From Akebia trifoliata (Eukaryota; Streptophyta; Magnoliopsida; Ranunculales; Lardizabalaceae), in contig CM030719.1 of assembly GCA_017979445.1 (NCBI GenBank), positions 25,535,996 through 25,599,995 on the forward strand: 64,000 nt of DNA, written 5' to 3'. A program made the translations under genes and the position numbers. The notes below the pieces were generated by a model. It did no database searches. It saw only the letters and a list, made by a program, of their open reading frames with translations, and was not told the origin of the DNA. This document shows positions 1 to 10,794 of the stretch, piece after piece; position 1 is the first letter of the stretch; every line of letters begins with the position of its first letter.

Positions 1-276
1 GATGAAGCAGCTACATGAAGCTGTATCTTAGTTGATGTCAAAGGCTTCTCTTGAAGACTACGATGGAGGTTTTTTCTGATTTGGATTAAACTCCTATTTG
101 TTAGGGATTACAAGTTAGAGATCTACTAGGTATTTAATTTCTAATTCTCTATAAATAAAGATGAGCTAGTGTAATCCAATATATGAAAATATAGAGTGGT
201 TCCATCTTCTTGGACGAAACCAACTCAGCTATTTACGCTTAAATTCTCTTTTTCAGCTTTTCTGTTTCTTCAACCG
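1..276. other. No gene seen
   Basis: AT-rich non-coding sequence with no reading frame or repeat that I recognise. Detectable similarity to the duplicated segment at 10.8 kb starts only near 277. Confidence 0.5.
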
Positions 277-434
277 CTCATTCCCAACGCAATGTTGGTA
301 TAACGATTGGTGGTAGAGATGCAACTCACTACGTGAAAACTGGAAAATTCGACATAAAAAATTGATGGGCAAAGCCCACAAATTTTAGAAACTGAATTTT
401 GACGGTCTAGGACCATCGAAATTCTTGATGTTCC

Positions 435-765
435 TGTTGAGTGGTGTGGGTCTTATTTGCTATATTTATTTCATTTATTTAAGTTATAGGATCAGCTGTT
501 AGTGTCCTAGAATATAGAAGTTTGTTATTAGTATGTAGTTTGTGGTGGAGAACATGGCTTTGTGTTTACCAAGTCAGTAGGAGGTTGGTTGCTGCACGTT
601 GCTTTTCTAGGATTTAGTGGATGCATTTCATGTTATTATCAGTTAGAGATTAGCTCTATATAAAGTGCATCAGGTTGTAAGTTTTTCTGAGGTGTTCTGT
701 AGTAAGTAATTAAAGTAGTTCATCTCATATTGTTTATGTCATTTTTTCTCTCTGATATTGTAACA
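435..765 (+). repeat. 5' LTR of the copia element
   Basis: 331 bp, beginning TGTTGAGTGG and ending TATTGTAACA. It has a TATA-like TCTATATAAAG at about 654-664, as expected for the LTR promoter. The partner LTR at 4349 has the same ends but lacks 9 bp of a small direct duplication (TTTATTTCA) near the 5' end. Confidence 0.93.
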
Positions 766-766
766 G

Positions 767-778
767 TGGTATCAGAGC
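767..778 (+). other. Primer binding site (initiator tRNA-Met type)
   Basis: TGGTATCAGAGC lies one base after the 5' LTR. It is the standard plant retrotransposon PBS, complementary to the 3' end of initiator methionine tRNA. Confidence 0.93.
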
Positions 779-938
779 CCTGTTGAGAGTTTTAAAAAAA
801 CAGAGAGGAAGATTGAGAGAGTGAAATAGTTGAGGTCAAGAGTGTAAAAAAAAAAAAGGAGTGATATAGAGTTGGTAGTTGTAGCTTTTTTTTTCTATTT
901 CACTTGGTTTCTTTTTGCAGAAACAGTAGTGAAGAAAC

Positions 939-3900
939 ATGGCCTCTGATAAAGAGGAACAAGCATTACAAGCAGCAGTAAATACAAAAGGTCCTGGTCG
1001 TGGGAAAGGGAGATGGAAAGAAAAAGAAATACACCAATAATCAGATGAGGATCATGCTAGTGTTTCCAAATGGAAAGCAAAAGGCCGTGAAAATAACCAT
1101 CCAAATGGTTACAAACCAAAGTCTATAGACAAGTAAAATGTCGAATGTTATAGATGTCACAAGTATGGCCATTACAAGTCTGAATGTAGAACTAATCTCA
1201 ACAGAAATCGTGGTGTGAAATCAAATTTTGTAGAGAAAGAAGAAGAAGTTTTTATCTTGATGGCTTGTCATGCGAAGGAAGAAGTCCACCAAAACTTGTG
1301 GTATTTAGATACCGGCTACGGCAACCATATGTGTGGAGACAAGTCAATGTTTTCAGATTTGGATTAATCATTCCGCAATACCGTAACCTTTGGCGACAAC
1401 TCTAAAGTTTATGTCATGGGTAAAGGAAGTGTGAAAATGCACACCAAAGAAAACTCCAATCAGATTATTTCAAATGTTTTCTTTGTTCCAGATCTGAAAA
1501 CCAACTTGTTAAGTGTTGGACAGCTCCAAGAGAAGGGATATGAGATTTCTATCAAAGATGGAGTTTGCCGCATTCAAGATGAAAAATTGGGATTAATTGC
1601 TCATGTCAACATGACAACAAACCGGATGTTTCCGCTGTATTTCGACAACACCACTCAATCATGTTTTTCTGCAAGACTGAAAGACGAAGCATGGTTATGG
1701 CATTTTCGCTACGGACATTTGAATTTTGGTGGTCTAAAAACGCTGCAGCAGAAAAACATGGTGACGGATCTTCCGAAAATTCAAAGTCCTTCTCAAGTAT
1801 ATGAAGAATGTATTGTTGGCAAACAACATCGAGACCATTTTCCGAAAGGAAAATTATGGAGAGCAAAAAAGGTGCTGGAGCTGGTTCACTCTGATATATG
1901 CGAGCCCATTAATCCGACATCAAATGGTGGTAAACATTATTTTACAACGTTCATTGATGACTATAGTCGAAAAACTTGGGTTTATTTTTTACAGGAGAAG
2001 TCTGAAGTTTTTTCAGATTTCAAAAACTTCAAGGCGTTAGTCGAAAAAGAAGCAGGCATGCCTATAAAGACTCTTCGCAACTATCGTGGTGGAGAATACA
2101 ACTCACAAGAATTTATAAATTTTTATGAGAAACATGGGATTCAAAAGTAGCTTACAACAGCTTATACCCCACAGCAAAATGGCATTTCGGATAGGAAGAA
2201 TCGTACAATCTTGAACATGGTGCGGACTATTTTGGCAAGAAGTAGTATCCCAAGAAGCTTTTGGCCCGAAGCTGTCAATTGGAGCATTCATGTACTGAAC
2301 AGAAGTCCTACACTTGCTGTCCAGAACGTGACACCTGAAGAAACTTGGAATGAACGAAAATCAAGTGTCGATCACTTCAGAATCTTTGGTTGCATTGCAT
2401 ATGCCCACATTCCGTATCAGAAAAGAAAAAAGCTTGATGACAAAGGAGAAAATTGTATTTTCTTGGTGTTAGTGAGCAGTCAAAAGTGTACAAATTGTAT
2501 AACCCTATCACCAAGAAAATTGTCATTAGTCGTGACGTAGTGTTTGATGAAGAATGGTTCTGGATTTGGGATGAAAACAATGTTGAACAACAAATACAAG
2601 TTGATTTTGATGGAGAAAATGGAGAAGAAATGCAGCAGCCTTTGGAAAATGCACAACTTGTAGAAAATGAGCAACAACCAGCAGTCAATCAACGCATTTC
2701 AGCCTCTGAAACAGAAGATGAACAACGACCTCGACGAGTTAGAAGTAGACCAGCTTGGATGACTGATTATGAGGTAACCAGGATTGACCAAACTGAAGAC
2801 CCCCTTATTCATTTTGCTCTATTTTCAAATTGTGACCAAGTAACTTTTGGTGATGCTGTTAGAGAACCAAAGTGGCGGAAGGCGATGGATGCTTAAATCG
2901 CAGTCATTGAAAGAAATAATACTTGTGAGCTAACGGAACTTCCAAAAGGGCAAAAGACCATTGGTATGAAGTGGGTGTACAAGACAAAGTTAAAGGAGAA
3001 TGGTGAAGATGACAAGTTCAAGGCCCGTTTGGTAGCAAAAGGCTATAAACAAGAATTCAGCGTCGATTATAAAGAAGTTTTTGCTCCGGTTGCGAGGCAT
3101 GATACAATCAGATGGGTAATTGCCTTGACTGCGCAAAATTCATGGCCTATCTTCCAGTTGACGTGAAATCGACCTTCTTGCATGGAGACTTAGAAGAACA
3201 GGTATTCAGTGATCAACCTCCTAGTTATATTAAGATTGGAAATGAGCATAAAGTGTATAAATTGAAAAAGACTCTTTATGGATTAAAACAAGTTCCACGG
3301 GCTTGGTATAGTCGTATTGAAACTTATTTTTTGAAGGAAAGTTTTCAGAAATGTCCATATGAACATACACTTTTTATTAAAATTGGAGATGAAAGAAAAA
3401 TGCTCATTGTTTGCTTATATGTAGATGATCTGATTTATACTGGAAATGATAGTGTCATGTTTGAAAATTTTAAGCACTCCATGATGCTTGAATTTGAAAT
3501 GTCTGATCTTGGAATGATGCACTATTTTCTTGGCATAGAAGTGGTGCAAACTTCTGCTGGTATTTTTATTTCTCAAAAGAAATATGTGCAAGAAATTTTA
3601 GACAAGTTTCAAATGAAGAATTGCAATTATATTAGCACACCAATTGAGTTTGGTTTGAAGCTGATGAAAGCTGATGAAAGATGATGAAGGAAGAAAGGTG
3701 GACAGCACTCTATACAAGCAAATTGTGGGAAGTCTGATGTATTTGACCACAACAAGGCCCAATATAATGCATGTTGTAAGTCTCATTAGTAGATATATGG
3801 AATGTCCAAGAGAGATACATCTTCTTGCTGCAAAGGCAGATTTAGTTGGGTTTACTGACAGTGACTATGCTGGAGATCTAGACGATAAAAGAAGCACATC

Positions 3901-4311
3901 CGGATATGTTTTTATGATGGGCTCGGGAGTTGTTTCGTGGTCTTCAAAGAAGCAAGCAATTGTTACTTTATCAACAACTGAAGCAGAGTTCGTTGCTACA
4001 ATAGCTTGTGCTTGTCAAGCTATTTGGTTGAGAACAATTCTTGAAGAGCTTCATTTCAAGCAAGAAGGACAACTACAATTTATTGTGACAACAGTTCAAC
4101 GATAAAGCTCTCCAAAAATCCTATTTTACATGGAAGAAGCATGCATATAGATGTAAAGTTTCACTTCTTAAGGGATCTCACGAAGGAAGGAGTCATTGAT
4201 CTCATCCATTGCAGAAGTGAAGATCAAGTTGTTGATATTTTTACAAAATCCCTCAAGTTGGCCGCATTTCAAAAGCTAAGAAGGTTGCTTGGTGTCGACA
4301 AGTTGGATTAA
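939..4311 (+). pseudogene. Copia gag-pol remnant (Gag core deleted)
   Basis: The frame opens at 939 with MASDKEEQALQA, so the start codon is followed almost at once by residues that normally lie after the UBN2 Gag core; roughly 200 codons appear to be missing. Next come a CCHC zinc knuckle (CYRCHKYGHYKSEC, 1146-1187), the protease site LDTG (1305-1316), and an integrase retaining HSDIC, FIDDYS and RGGEY, so all three DDE residues are present. RT keeps YVDD (about 3420-3431) and RNase H is readable near 3840-4060. Stops near 1038, 1135, 1366, 2148 and 2894, and frameshifts near 2450, 3160 and 3680, abolish the polyprotein. It ends with TAA at 4309-4311. Confidence 0.93.
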
Positions 4312-4334
4312 ACTGAATGTTGGCAAACTTTCAG

Positions 4335-4348
4335 TTTAAGGGAAGGAA
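4335..4348 (+). other. Polypurine tract of the copia element
   Basis: Purine-rich run (AAGGGAAGGAA) directly against the 3' LTR, the position of the plus-strand primer. Confidence 0.8.
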
Positions 4349-4670
4349 TGTTGAGTGGTGCGGGTCTTATTTGCTATATTTATTTAAGTTGTAGGGTCAG
4401 TTGTTAGTCTCCTAGAATATAGGAGTTTGTTATTAGTATGTAGTTTGTGGTGGAGAACATAGCTTGGTGTTTACCAAGTCAGTAGGAGGTTGGTTGCTAC
4501 ACGTTGCTTTTCTAGGATTTAGTGGATGCATTTCATGTTATTATCAGTTAGAGATTAGCTCTATATAAAGTGCATCAGGTTGTAAGTTTTTCTGAGGTGT
4601 TCTGTAGTAAGTAATTAAAGTAGTTCATCTCATATTGTTTATGTCATTTTTTCTCTCTGATATTGTAACA
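4349..4670 (+). repeat. 3' LTR of the copia element
   Basis: 322 bp, starting TGTTGAGTGG and ending TATTGTAACA, followed directly by the target duplication GTTCC. See the 5' LTR for the differences. Confidence 0.93.
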
Positions 4671-5273
4671 GTTCCCAGATTTGACAGTTTAAAGCTGTTG
4701 AATTTCTCTCACTCTTCATTAATTTGATAGTTTCAACTCATCGAAAAAAAAATTTGACAAGGAAAAATTTGACCTCTTGGTCCGTCCAATTTTATGAAAT
4801 TTGACAACCCAAGGCCGTCAAATTTGGGCTTTTTTCACATTGTGACTGTTGCATCACAAGGAGTAGAAAAAACAAAAATAGAAGATTAGTTCTCAAACAC
4901 TGTGGAGAATAGTCATGACCCTGTCAATCAAATGAAAATAGGGTTTGAAACTCTCTATTTAGAAGATTGGTTGAAGTTTAGGAGAGAATGAACTCTCTTT
5001 GATTTTGCGCACAAGAGGATGAACTTTCCCTCGTTTTTTTACACCTTTTGCTTTTCTTCATTTTTTTTTCTTATTAAGACAACAATGGCTTCTTAACTGA
5101 AATTGTTATAAATATTAAAGCATTTAATCAATGTGTGCAATTAATTCTGTAAGTTTCACAAGTAATTAAATATGACGTAGACCATTGTGTTTTGCTTAAA
5201 AATGTTATAACTTCTGAATTATTCACAGAGTTCCATGTTGAACGCCATAAATAAAATGTTATAAAAAAAATAA

Positions 5274-5453
5274 GGAAAATGCTGAAATGACAAAAGAATT
5301 TACTGGGATTCTCACAAGTCTGACGTGGGATGTGCACATAACCATAGATGTGTTTCCTGGCGGATACAAGTAAAAACCATCTACGGTTATGTATGCATGT
5401 CCACTCGGAATTGTGAGAATCACAGTAAATCCTGTGTCACCCCAGCACGACTC
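5274..5453. mobile_element. Palindromic MITE, 180 bp, 8-bp target duplication
   Basis: Both halves are inverted copies along most of their length: TTTACTGGGATTCTCACA at 5299 pairs with TGTGAGAATCACAGTAAA at 5412, and CATAACCATAGATG pairs with CATCTACGGTTATG. AAAAATAA flanks it at 5266-5273 and 5454-5461. The paralogous segment near 11270 has a single such A-rich site and no insert, so this is a real insertion. An 8-bp duplication fits a hAT-type non-autonomous element, but the TIRs were not matched to a known family. Confidence 0.75.
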
Positions 5454-5912
5454 AAAAATAAACTCTTTTGCAGTGAGGAAACTATAAGAAAAAAAAAGTG
5501 CTGAGAGGGTCCTCAAGAGAGAGAGAGATGGGGGTAGAGAAGCAGATGCTTAGTAGTACTTTTTTCTTGTAATTCCCTGTATTACATAGAGAGCGTCATG
5601 TCGCAAAGACATAAAAATCTCTCTCTTTCATGAAAATATGGAGTTCAGTGAACGACCATTTTCAAAGCCTTCAATCAGGCATAAAAACTACTTATAAAAA
5701 AATATTAAAATTTAATCTAAGTCATGATCCTTATATGGCTGAGATGTTAGTTGTTTTTTTCTCTTTAGATGACACTCTTCATTATGAATTCATAAGACGG
5801 ATCTATAGCTAGGCATTAAATGTTCAACCAAATTAAACAATGAATTAATAATCGAACAATGAGAGTTAGAAATCTCATACCTGATGAGATCATGCAATAT
5901 ACAACGATATAT

Positions 5913-6464
5913 AGATCCAATATACAATGATTCTTCATGCTTCTTTGGAACGAACACATGTCATCTGAAGACGACACATTTAAAATTTTGGATTGAAGAC
6001 AAAGGTTGAATAGGTTAAACATAATTTATCCTACAATAAAAACTTTATTATGGAGATTATTAGCTAACCATCGCTGGTAGTGATGAGCCCAACATTGGCA
6101 TAAAAGGAAACACAGATTATCAATCAACGTTAGCATTTAGCCCTCACTGACCAAAAATTATGGCTCCGCCTTTGAGTGTGATGAATTAAGATCCAATATA
6201 CAATGATTCTTCATGCTTCTTTGGAACGAACACATGTCATCTGAAGACGACACATTTAAAATTTTGGATTGAAGACAAAGGTTGAATAGGTTAAACATAA
6301 TTTATCCTACAATAAAAACTTTATTATGGAGATTATTAGCTAACCATAGCTGGTAGTGATGAGCCCAACATTGGCATAAAAGGAAACACAGATTATCAAT
6401 CAATGTTAGCATTTAGCCCTCACTGACCAAAAATTCTGGCTCCGCCTTTGAGTGTGATGAATTA
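5913..6464. repeat. Tandem duplication, 276-bp unit, two copies
   Basis: 5913-6188 and 6189-6464 are almost identical, with three visible substitutions (CATCGCTGG/CATAGCTGG, CAACGTTAG/CAATGTTAG, AATTATGGC/AATTCTGGC). The start of the unit overlaps the end of repeat copy A. No gene is involved. Confidence 0.9.
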
Positions 6465-7240
6465 AGATTGATTTTCTCTTCAAATTCAAATTTTTTATTC
6501 TGCGTACAGTCTTCCTTACTCTTCCCATGTTTTTTTTTTTAGCTCAGATTTATTTTCATGTTGGATTTTGGGAAAAACCAATGTTCGCATTTTTTTGGGT
6601 TTAGTGATGGAATCAACATTGCTTGCAATCTATATATTTAACTTGAGTGTGTTTCATATTGATTTAGCTTCCGCATGAACTAAATGCGATTGTATGTGTG
6701 TGTGTGTGTGTCTCCCAATCTGTATTATGATTTTATCCAAAAGTTATGTATCAACTCAGTATCCATGCAACTCAGTTCATATTTCATAACGGTCTAGATT
6801 GGATGGAGGTTTCGTGGTGAAAACTTGAAGGAGAAGTAATGGGTCATGGTGTTGGGAACTGCGTTCAACACTGCACTAACATGGCAGTGCATAGAGAACT
6901 ATTGATTCTTTTAACTTGTATCTTGAGAAAAGAAATCTATGGTTATCTGTGCACTACCACATCAATGCTGTTGATGGAAGTGTCCAACGAAGTCAGTGTA
7001 GCACGACTCTTTTTTATTACATTAATCGGATAACTATCACTGGAAACATTGCAATATAGTAAATTCATTGCTTTAATATCTTAATGCCTGATGCGGCAAT
7101 AGATCAAAATCGTTTGGTTTATCATGAAAGCCTTTAATCCATATGAGAGGAAAAAACTTTCAAGCAGGCAAGCTGTTTTTCAAAAAAATTGAAAAAAAAT
7201 TGCTAATCAAGCGAAGATTTAAATAAGAAAAAGAAACGGA
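6465..7240. other. No gene seen; short TG microsatellite
   Basis: AT-rich sequence with a (TG)9 run near 6693-6712. Short open frames exist but show no domain, codon pattern or splice context. Confidence 0.5.
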
Positions 7241-7242
7241 GG

Positions 7243-7740
7243 TTACAATTGCCTAGTGCTTGGGAAACCTAATTTGTCTCCAACAAACTCCATACGAGCT
7301 AGTAATGGAAGATCTGGTATAGAATCAAGGATACTAGAGGATTTTGTAGAAGAAGCACAAATAGCTAGAGCATCTGCTAACCAATTAGCCTCCCTAAAAA
7401 CATGCCTTATGTCCCATTCTATACGAGCCAACAAGGAGATGCTTTTCGAAAGAATTGTTTCTTACATCCATGGTAAGTTACCACCTTGAACTGCTTTAAC
7501 GAGGTGGCTTGAGTTCGTCTCAATAAATTGTTTAAATCCTAATTATGGAAATAGATCTAAGCCTAATAAAAGTGCAGAAAATTCTGCAAAATTATTAGAT
7601 CCATGACCCAAGTAACTATAGCCTGTCTTAATTAGATCACAAGCATCATTGCAAATGACAAAACCAGCGCCTGCAAAATTTAAAGGAACCATCTCCATTG
7701 GATAACACTTGGCATATCCAAGGAGGTATTCCAAATTTTG
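7243..7740 (-). pseudogene. LINE RNase H domain fragment
   Basis: Read on the minus strand, two frames join into a plant LINE RNase H-like (RVT_3) domain: GAGFVICND..., GYSYLGHGSNNFAEFSALLLGL, FIETNSSHLVKAVQGG, and HVFREANWLADALA near the 3' end. The usual ETDS acidic residue reads ETNS, so the active site is lost as well as the frame. Only the C-terminal domain of ORF2 is present, consistent with a 5'-truncated LINE. No RT or endonuclease part was seen upstream of it. Confidence 0.8.
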
Positions 7741-9420
7741 ATGGAAATATAGGGCCGGTGTGAAATAAATTCAAACCCCACATTGTAGTGTTGGACCAAA
7801 ATTATGGGTCCACAAAAGAATTCAAAATTTAATTAAAGTGAATCATTTCTTAATCTAAACAAATCTCATACGAAGAACAAAACCCAATAATTAGAGAAAA
7901 CGAAATTGCTTTATTACTTTTATCTCTATCTCCAAACGGAATTACAATAATATTTATAAAAGAAAAAAGAACAAAAAATTTAGTTTTATTTTAATTGACA
8001 TACTTACTAAAATAGTATTATTATTTATAGTAAGTCTAAAAATAGTAAAGTTATAATTACTTCAAAATTTGATTAAAAATCTTAAATACGTTAAAACTCT
8101 CTTCTGCCACAAGTTCAAAATTACATTATTCGTAATTAAAGGTTCTATAAATAGAAAGTCCAACTTTAACTATAAATTCTGAGGGGGTAAACGATATCAA
8201 AACACTTTCGGTCGCGTAGCCCTCTGAATCCTCTTTCCATTATCTTTGGAATCATTGAATTCCAAACCCGTATGACTAAGTTATGTAGATCTTCCTGGAT
8301 CATTTCTAGGGATTTTAAGGTCTATTTTATAATTAATATGTTAGGAAATGTCTTTAACTATTATTAGTGGTGGGCCTTCAAACCTGAGTTTAGATGGGTA
8401 CTTCGGTACTTAGAGGTCATTAATATTATAAATGGAGGAATGAACAAATTAAAATTTCAGCATGGCATGAAGTTGTGCACATATGTAAGGGTTATTTGAA
8501 AAAGGGGGATTTTAGCCATTAAAATAGTTGGTGGTTAGAAGATTAATGGGTGATTGTCACTTAAGTTGAGAGTATCTAGTTGAGATAGATGCTCAATCTT
8601 TAAATCTATAGGGCTGGAGTTTAATTAAAATTCAAAAATAAAAAATAAAAGGCAAAACACATGTCTCTCTAGTAGAAATAGATGGAAATTAAGGGCCTAG
8701 ATTAATTCTCTTGGCAAGTCAAGATTAGGTTTCAGGGTTTTGAGATTTGAAAGAGAGAATCTAGGGAGTAAACTAGGTCCTACTCTTATTTCCATGTAAC
8801 ATAGAGTCTATTAAATAAATGGGGATATAGGGTAAAATCCCAAAAGTACCAAGGAATCTTTGGAAGCCTTGCTTATGTCGTACCCTTCTCACACATCACT
8901 TTTATATATTTTCTCTCTTCTTAAATTACCTTCTCATAAAACACTCCATTCAAGACTAAGGGAAACTTGGAATCAAATGCAATAGAAGACCTAACAAAAG
9001 AAGTTGGAGCCATTGTGTGCTTATCCTATATGCAACTGATTTCTTAGATGTTGTCAGAAGAAGTTGGGAGCCGCATGCTGAAGGATCTCCTATATATATG
9101 GTTTTTTGTTAAACTCAAAAGACTCAAATCTGACCTCAAAGTTTGGAATTATAACATTATTGTGGAAAGGTAAATAATTCTTTAAAAGAATTATTTGAAA
9201 AGGTTGTAGTTCTTGGAGCTCAATTAGCATGAGGTTCATGAGATCAGGATATTTATTTATCTTGTTAAACTCGGGATATTTATGTTTCCCTCTTCATTCA
9301 CATTATTTGGCTTCAACCCCCTCTTTCAGGACCAAAACTTATTGGATCTACGTTTGCTATACAAATGCGTTCCTTCATCTGCTACTCATGCATTAAAGGA
9401 AAAATTATGAGATTTACAAA
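7741..9420. other. No gene seen
   Basis: AT-rich non-coding DNA. Some stretches look like decayed LTR sequence, but I could not find paired ends, a PBS or a coding remnant. Confidence 0.4.
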
Positions 9421-9574
9421 ACAAAAAAATGGAAAGTGTGTGTGCGTGTGCGGAGCAGGGGCAGATTTATAGTGGGAGTTGTGAAGACACTTGCCCCCAC
9501 AAGAATTTTCAAAGTCTATGGATTAGTAAGCTATTGCAACAGATTTTAGCAGTAGATAAAAAAATCTCTTACTA

Positions 9575-9591
9575 CCCCCCCCCCCCCCCCC
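9575..9591. repeat. Poly-C run
   Basis: About 17 consecutive C in an AT-rich neighbourhood. Its length may be unreliable in the assembly. Confidence 0.8.
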
Positions 9592-9699
9592 AACCCCAAA
9601 CTAAAACTATTTTAGTTGTCCCCATGAATTTTTTGTACTCTTGGTTGCTCCCAGATGAGCAAAATCCTGGCTCGATCCCCAAGTAGAGTATTACATTTT

Positions 9700-9960
9700 G
9701 ATGGTTTAGAGAGTGTCAAGTCGTAAAGACATCAAAATCCCTTTCATGAAAATATGGAGTTTTTTCTTTTTATTGGTATCAAAATAGGGAGTTCGGTGGA
9801 TGACCATTTTCAAAACCTTCAATCAGGCAGAAAAAAAGGTTTTTTAAAAATAAATAAATAAATAAAATCTGATCGTCATGATACTTATGTGGGTGAGATG
9901 TTAATTTTTTTTTTTTTTCTCAACTGGACACTCTTCATTATGGAAATAATGCTACTTGCC
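9700..9960 (+). repeat. Dispersed repeat, partial copy C
   Basis: Related to 5590-5790 and 11420-11630: the series GTCAAGTCGTAAAGACAT, CTTTCATGAAAATATGGAG, CCTTCAATCAGGCA and ACACTCTTCATTATG occurs in the same order. It is more divergent than copies A and B. Confidence 0.65.
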
Positions 9961-10794
9961 ATCAATGCAACAAAAAATTGTATTAATGAATGTCATTGAA
10001 GACTTTTTATATAGCTGGAGCCAACACTATAATATACAATGCTATCCTTTTCCATAGCATTTTCCAAACCGATATAAAATATGCTAATTTCATAGCATTT
10101 TTCAAGTCGTCATTATTATGATTAGTATATCATTTTTTAAATGTTATAATTGTTTGTTATAACATTCCTCAAGAACTTTTGAGAATTGTAGAAGAAGATT
10201 TAATATGTAATTACAGTTGATTGTGTTTTCAAGGTGGGTCCCTTTAACTCAAATTTATCAATTAAAAAAAAAGTACTATAGGAAAAACTATTCATAGCAT
10301 TTTTTGTAGAATGGTACGTTCTCAAAAAAAAAAACATGTTAATGGAATTCATTACATGACAGCTATGAATTTTATTTTATTTGTTTTTTTATAATTTTGA
10401 GAAACACTTTTAATAATAGAACCCGCATTACAAATGATTTAAAAGTCCCAAATATGTAGTAAAGTAGATTATAATCATCCCACTATCCAATGAAGGTTAG
10501 TCTAAAATCTTCTATCACACTCCAAGCATTTGAAGTCAATCCAAAACATTCTTAAAACACACACACACACAGTCTCCAGTGTACACCTCTTCCATAAGAA
10601 TGAACTTAGAATAAAATTCTTAATACATATGATTCAACTAATGCCAATCAAAAAAAATTAAAAAATTAAAAAATTAAATAAGCATTAACCCCACTTGTCC
10701 ATCAAAAAAGAAAATATTTGCTTGTGGGAGTCATGGTTTAAGAGTGAACGCTATCATTATAAGAACTTTTCCCTTGAAGTAAAGTCTTTCACCT
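9961..10794. other. No gene seen
   Basis: AT-rich non-coding DNA with several scattered TAGCATTTT motifs in both orientations between 10040 and 10310, perhaps a worn MITE, and a short CA run near 10558-10570. Confidence 0.4.

Larger units (their letters stand above)
430..4675 (+). mobile_element. Ty1/copia LTR retrotransposon with GTTCC target duplication
   Basis: Two LTRs (435-765 and 4349-4670) enclose a PBS, a gag-pol remnant in the order PR-IN-RT-RH, and a polypurine tract. PR-IN-RT-RH is the Copia order. The 5-bp duplication GTTCC flanks it at 430-434 and 4671-4675. The LTRs differ by about nine substitutions and one 9-bp indel, so the insertion is fairly young though not current. Coding is destroyed by stops and frameshifts, and the Gag core is missing. 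It sits inside the CACTA-like MITE. Confidence 0.95.
327..4844 (+). mobile_element. CACTA-like MITE, split by a copia insertion
   Basis: The element begins CACTACGTGAAAA at 327 and ends TTTTCACATTGTG at 4844, an imperfect terminal inverted repeat of CACTA type. ACT is found on both sides (324-326 and 4845-4847), the 3-bp target duplication expected for CACTA elements. Without the retrotransposon it is about 280 bp. It has no coding capacity and has subterminal inverted copies of AAAGCCC...GACGGTC. The paralogous segment at 10.8 kb lacks it, showing the unoccupied site. A related copy lies at about 15510-15784. Confidence 0.7.
277..5945 (+). repeat. Dispersed repeat, copy A (interrupted)
   Basis: Positions 277-326 joined to 4845-5945 match the uninterrupted stretch 10795-11793 nearly base for base; a shorter related piece lies at 9700-9960. 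The interruptions in copy A are later insertions: a CACTA-like MITE (itself holding a copia element) and a 180-bp MITE at 5274. No long reading frame is shared by the copies, so this is a non-coding repeat or an old segmental duplication. Its class is not recognised. Confidence 0.75.

Noticed and set aside
1606..1866. Minus-strand frame inside the copia integrase
   Set aside because: It is a shadow of the plus-strand integrase, which has a clear domain match.
6839..7033. 64-codon plus-strand frame
   Set aside because: No domain, no splice context, compatible with chance in repeat DNA.
7256..7489. 77-codon plus-strand frame
   Set aside because: It is the antisense of the LINE RNase H fragment.
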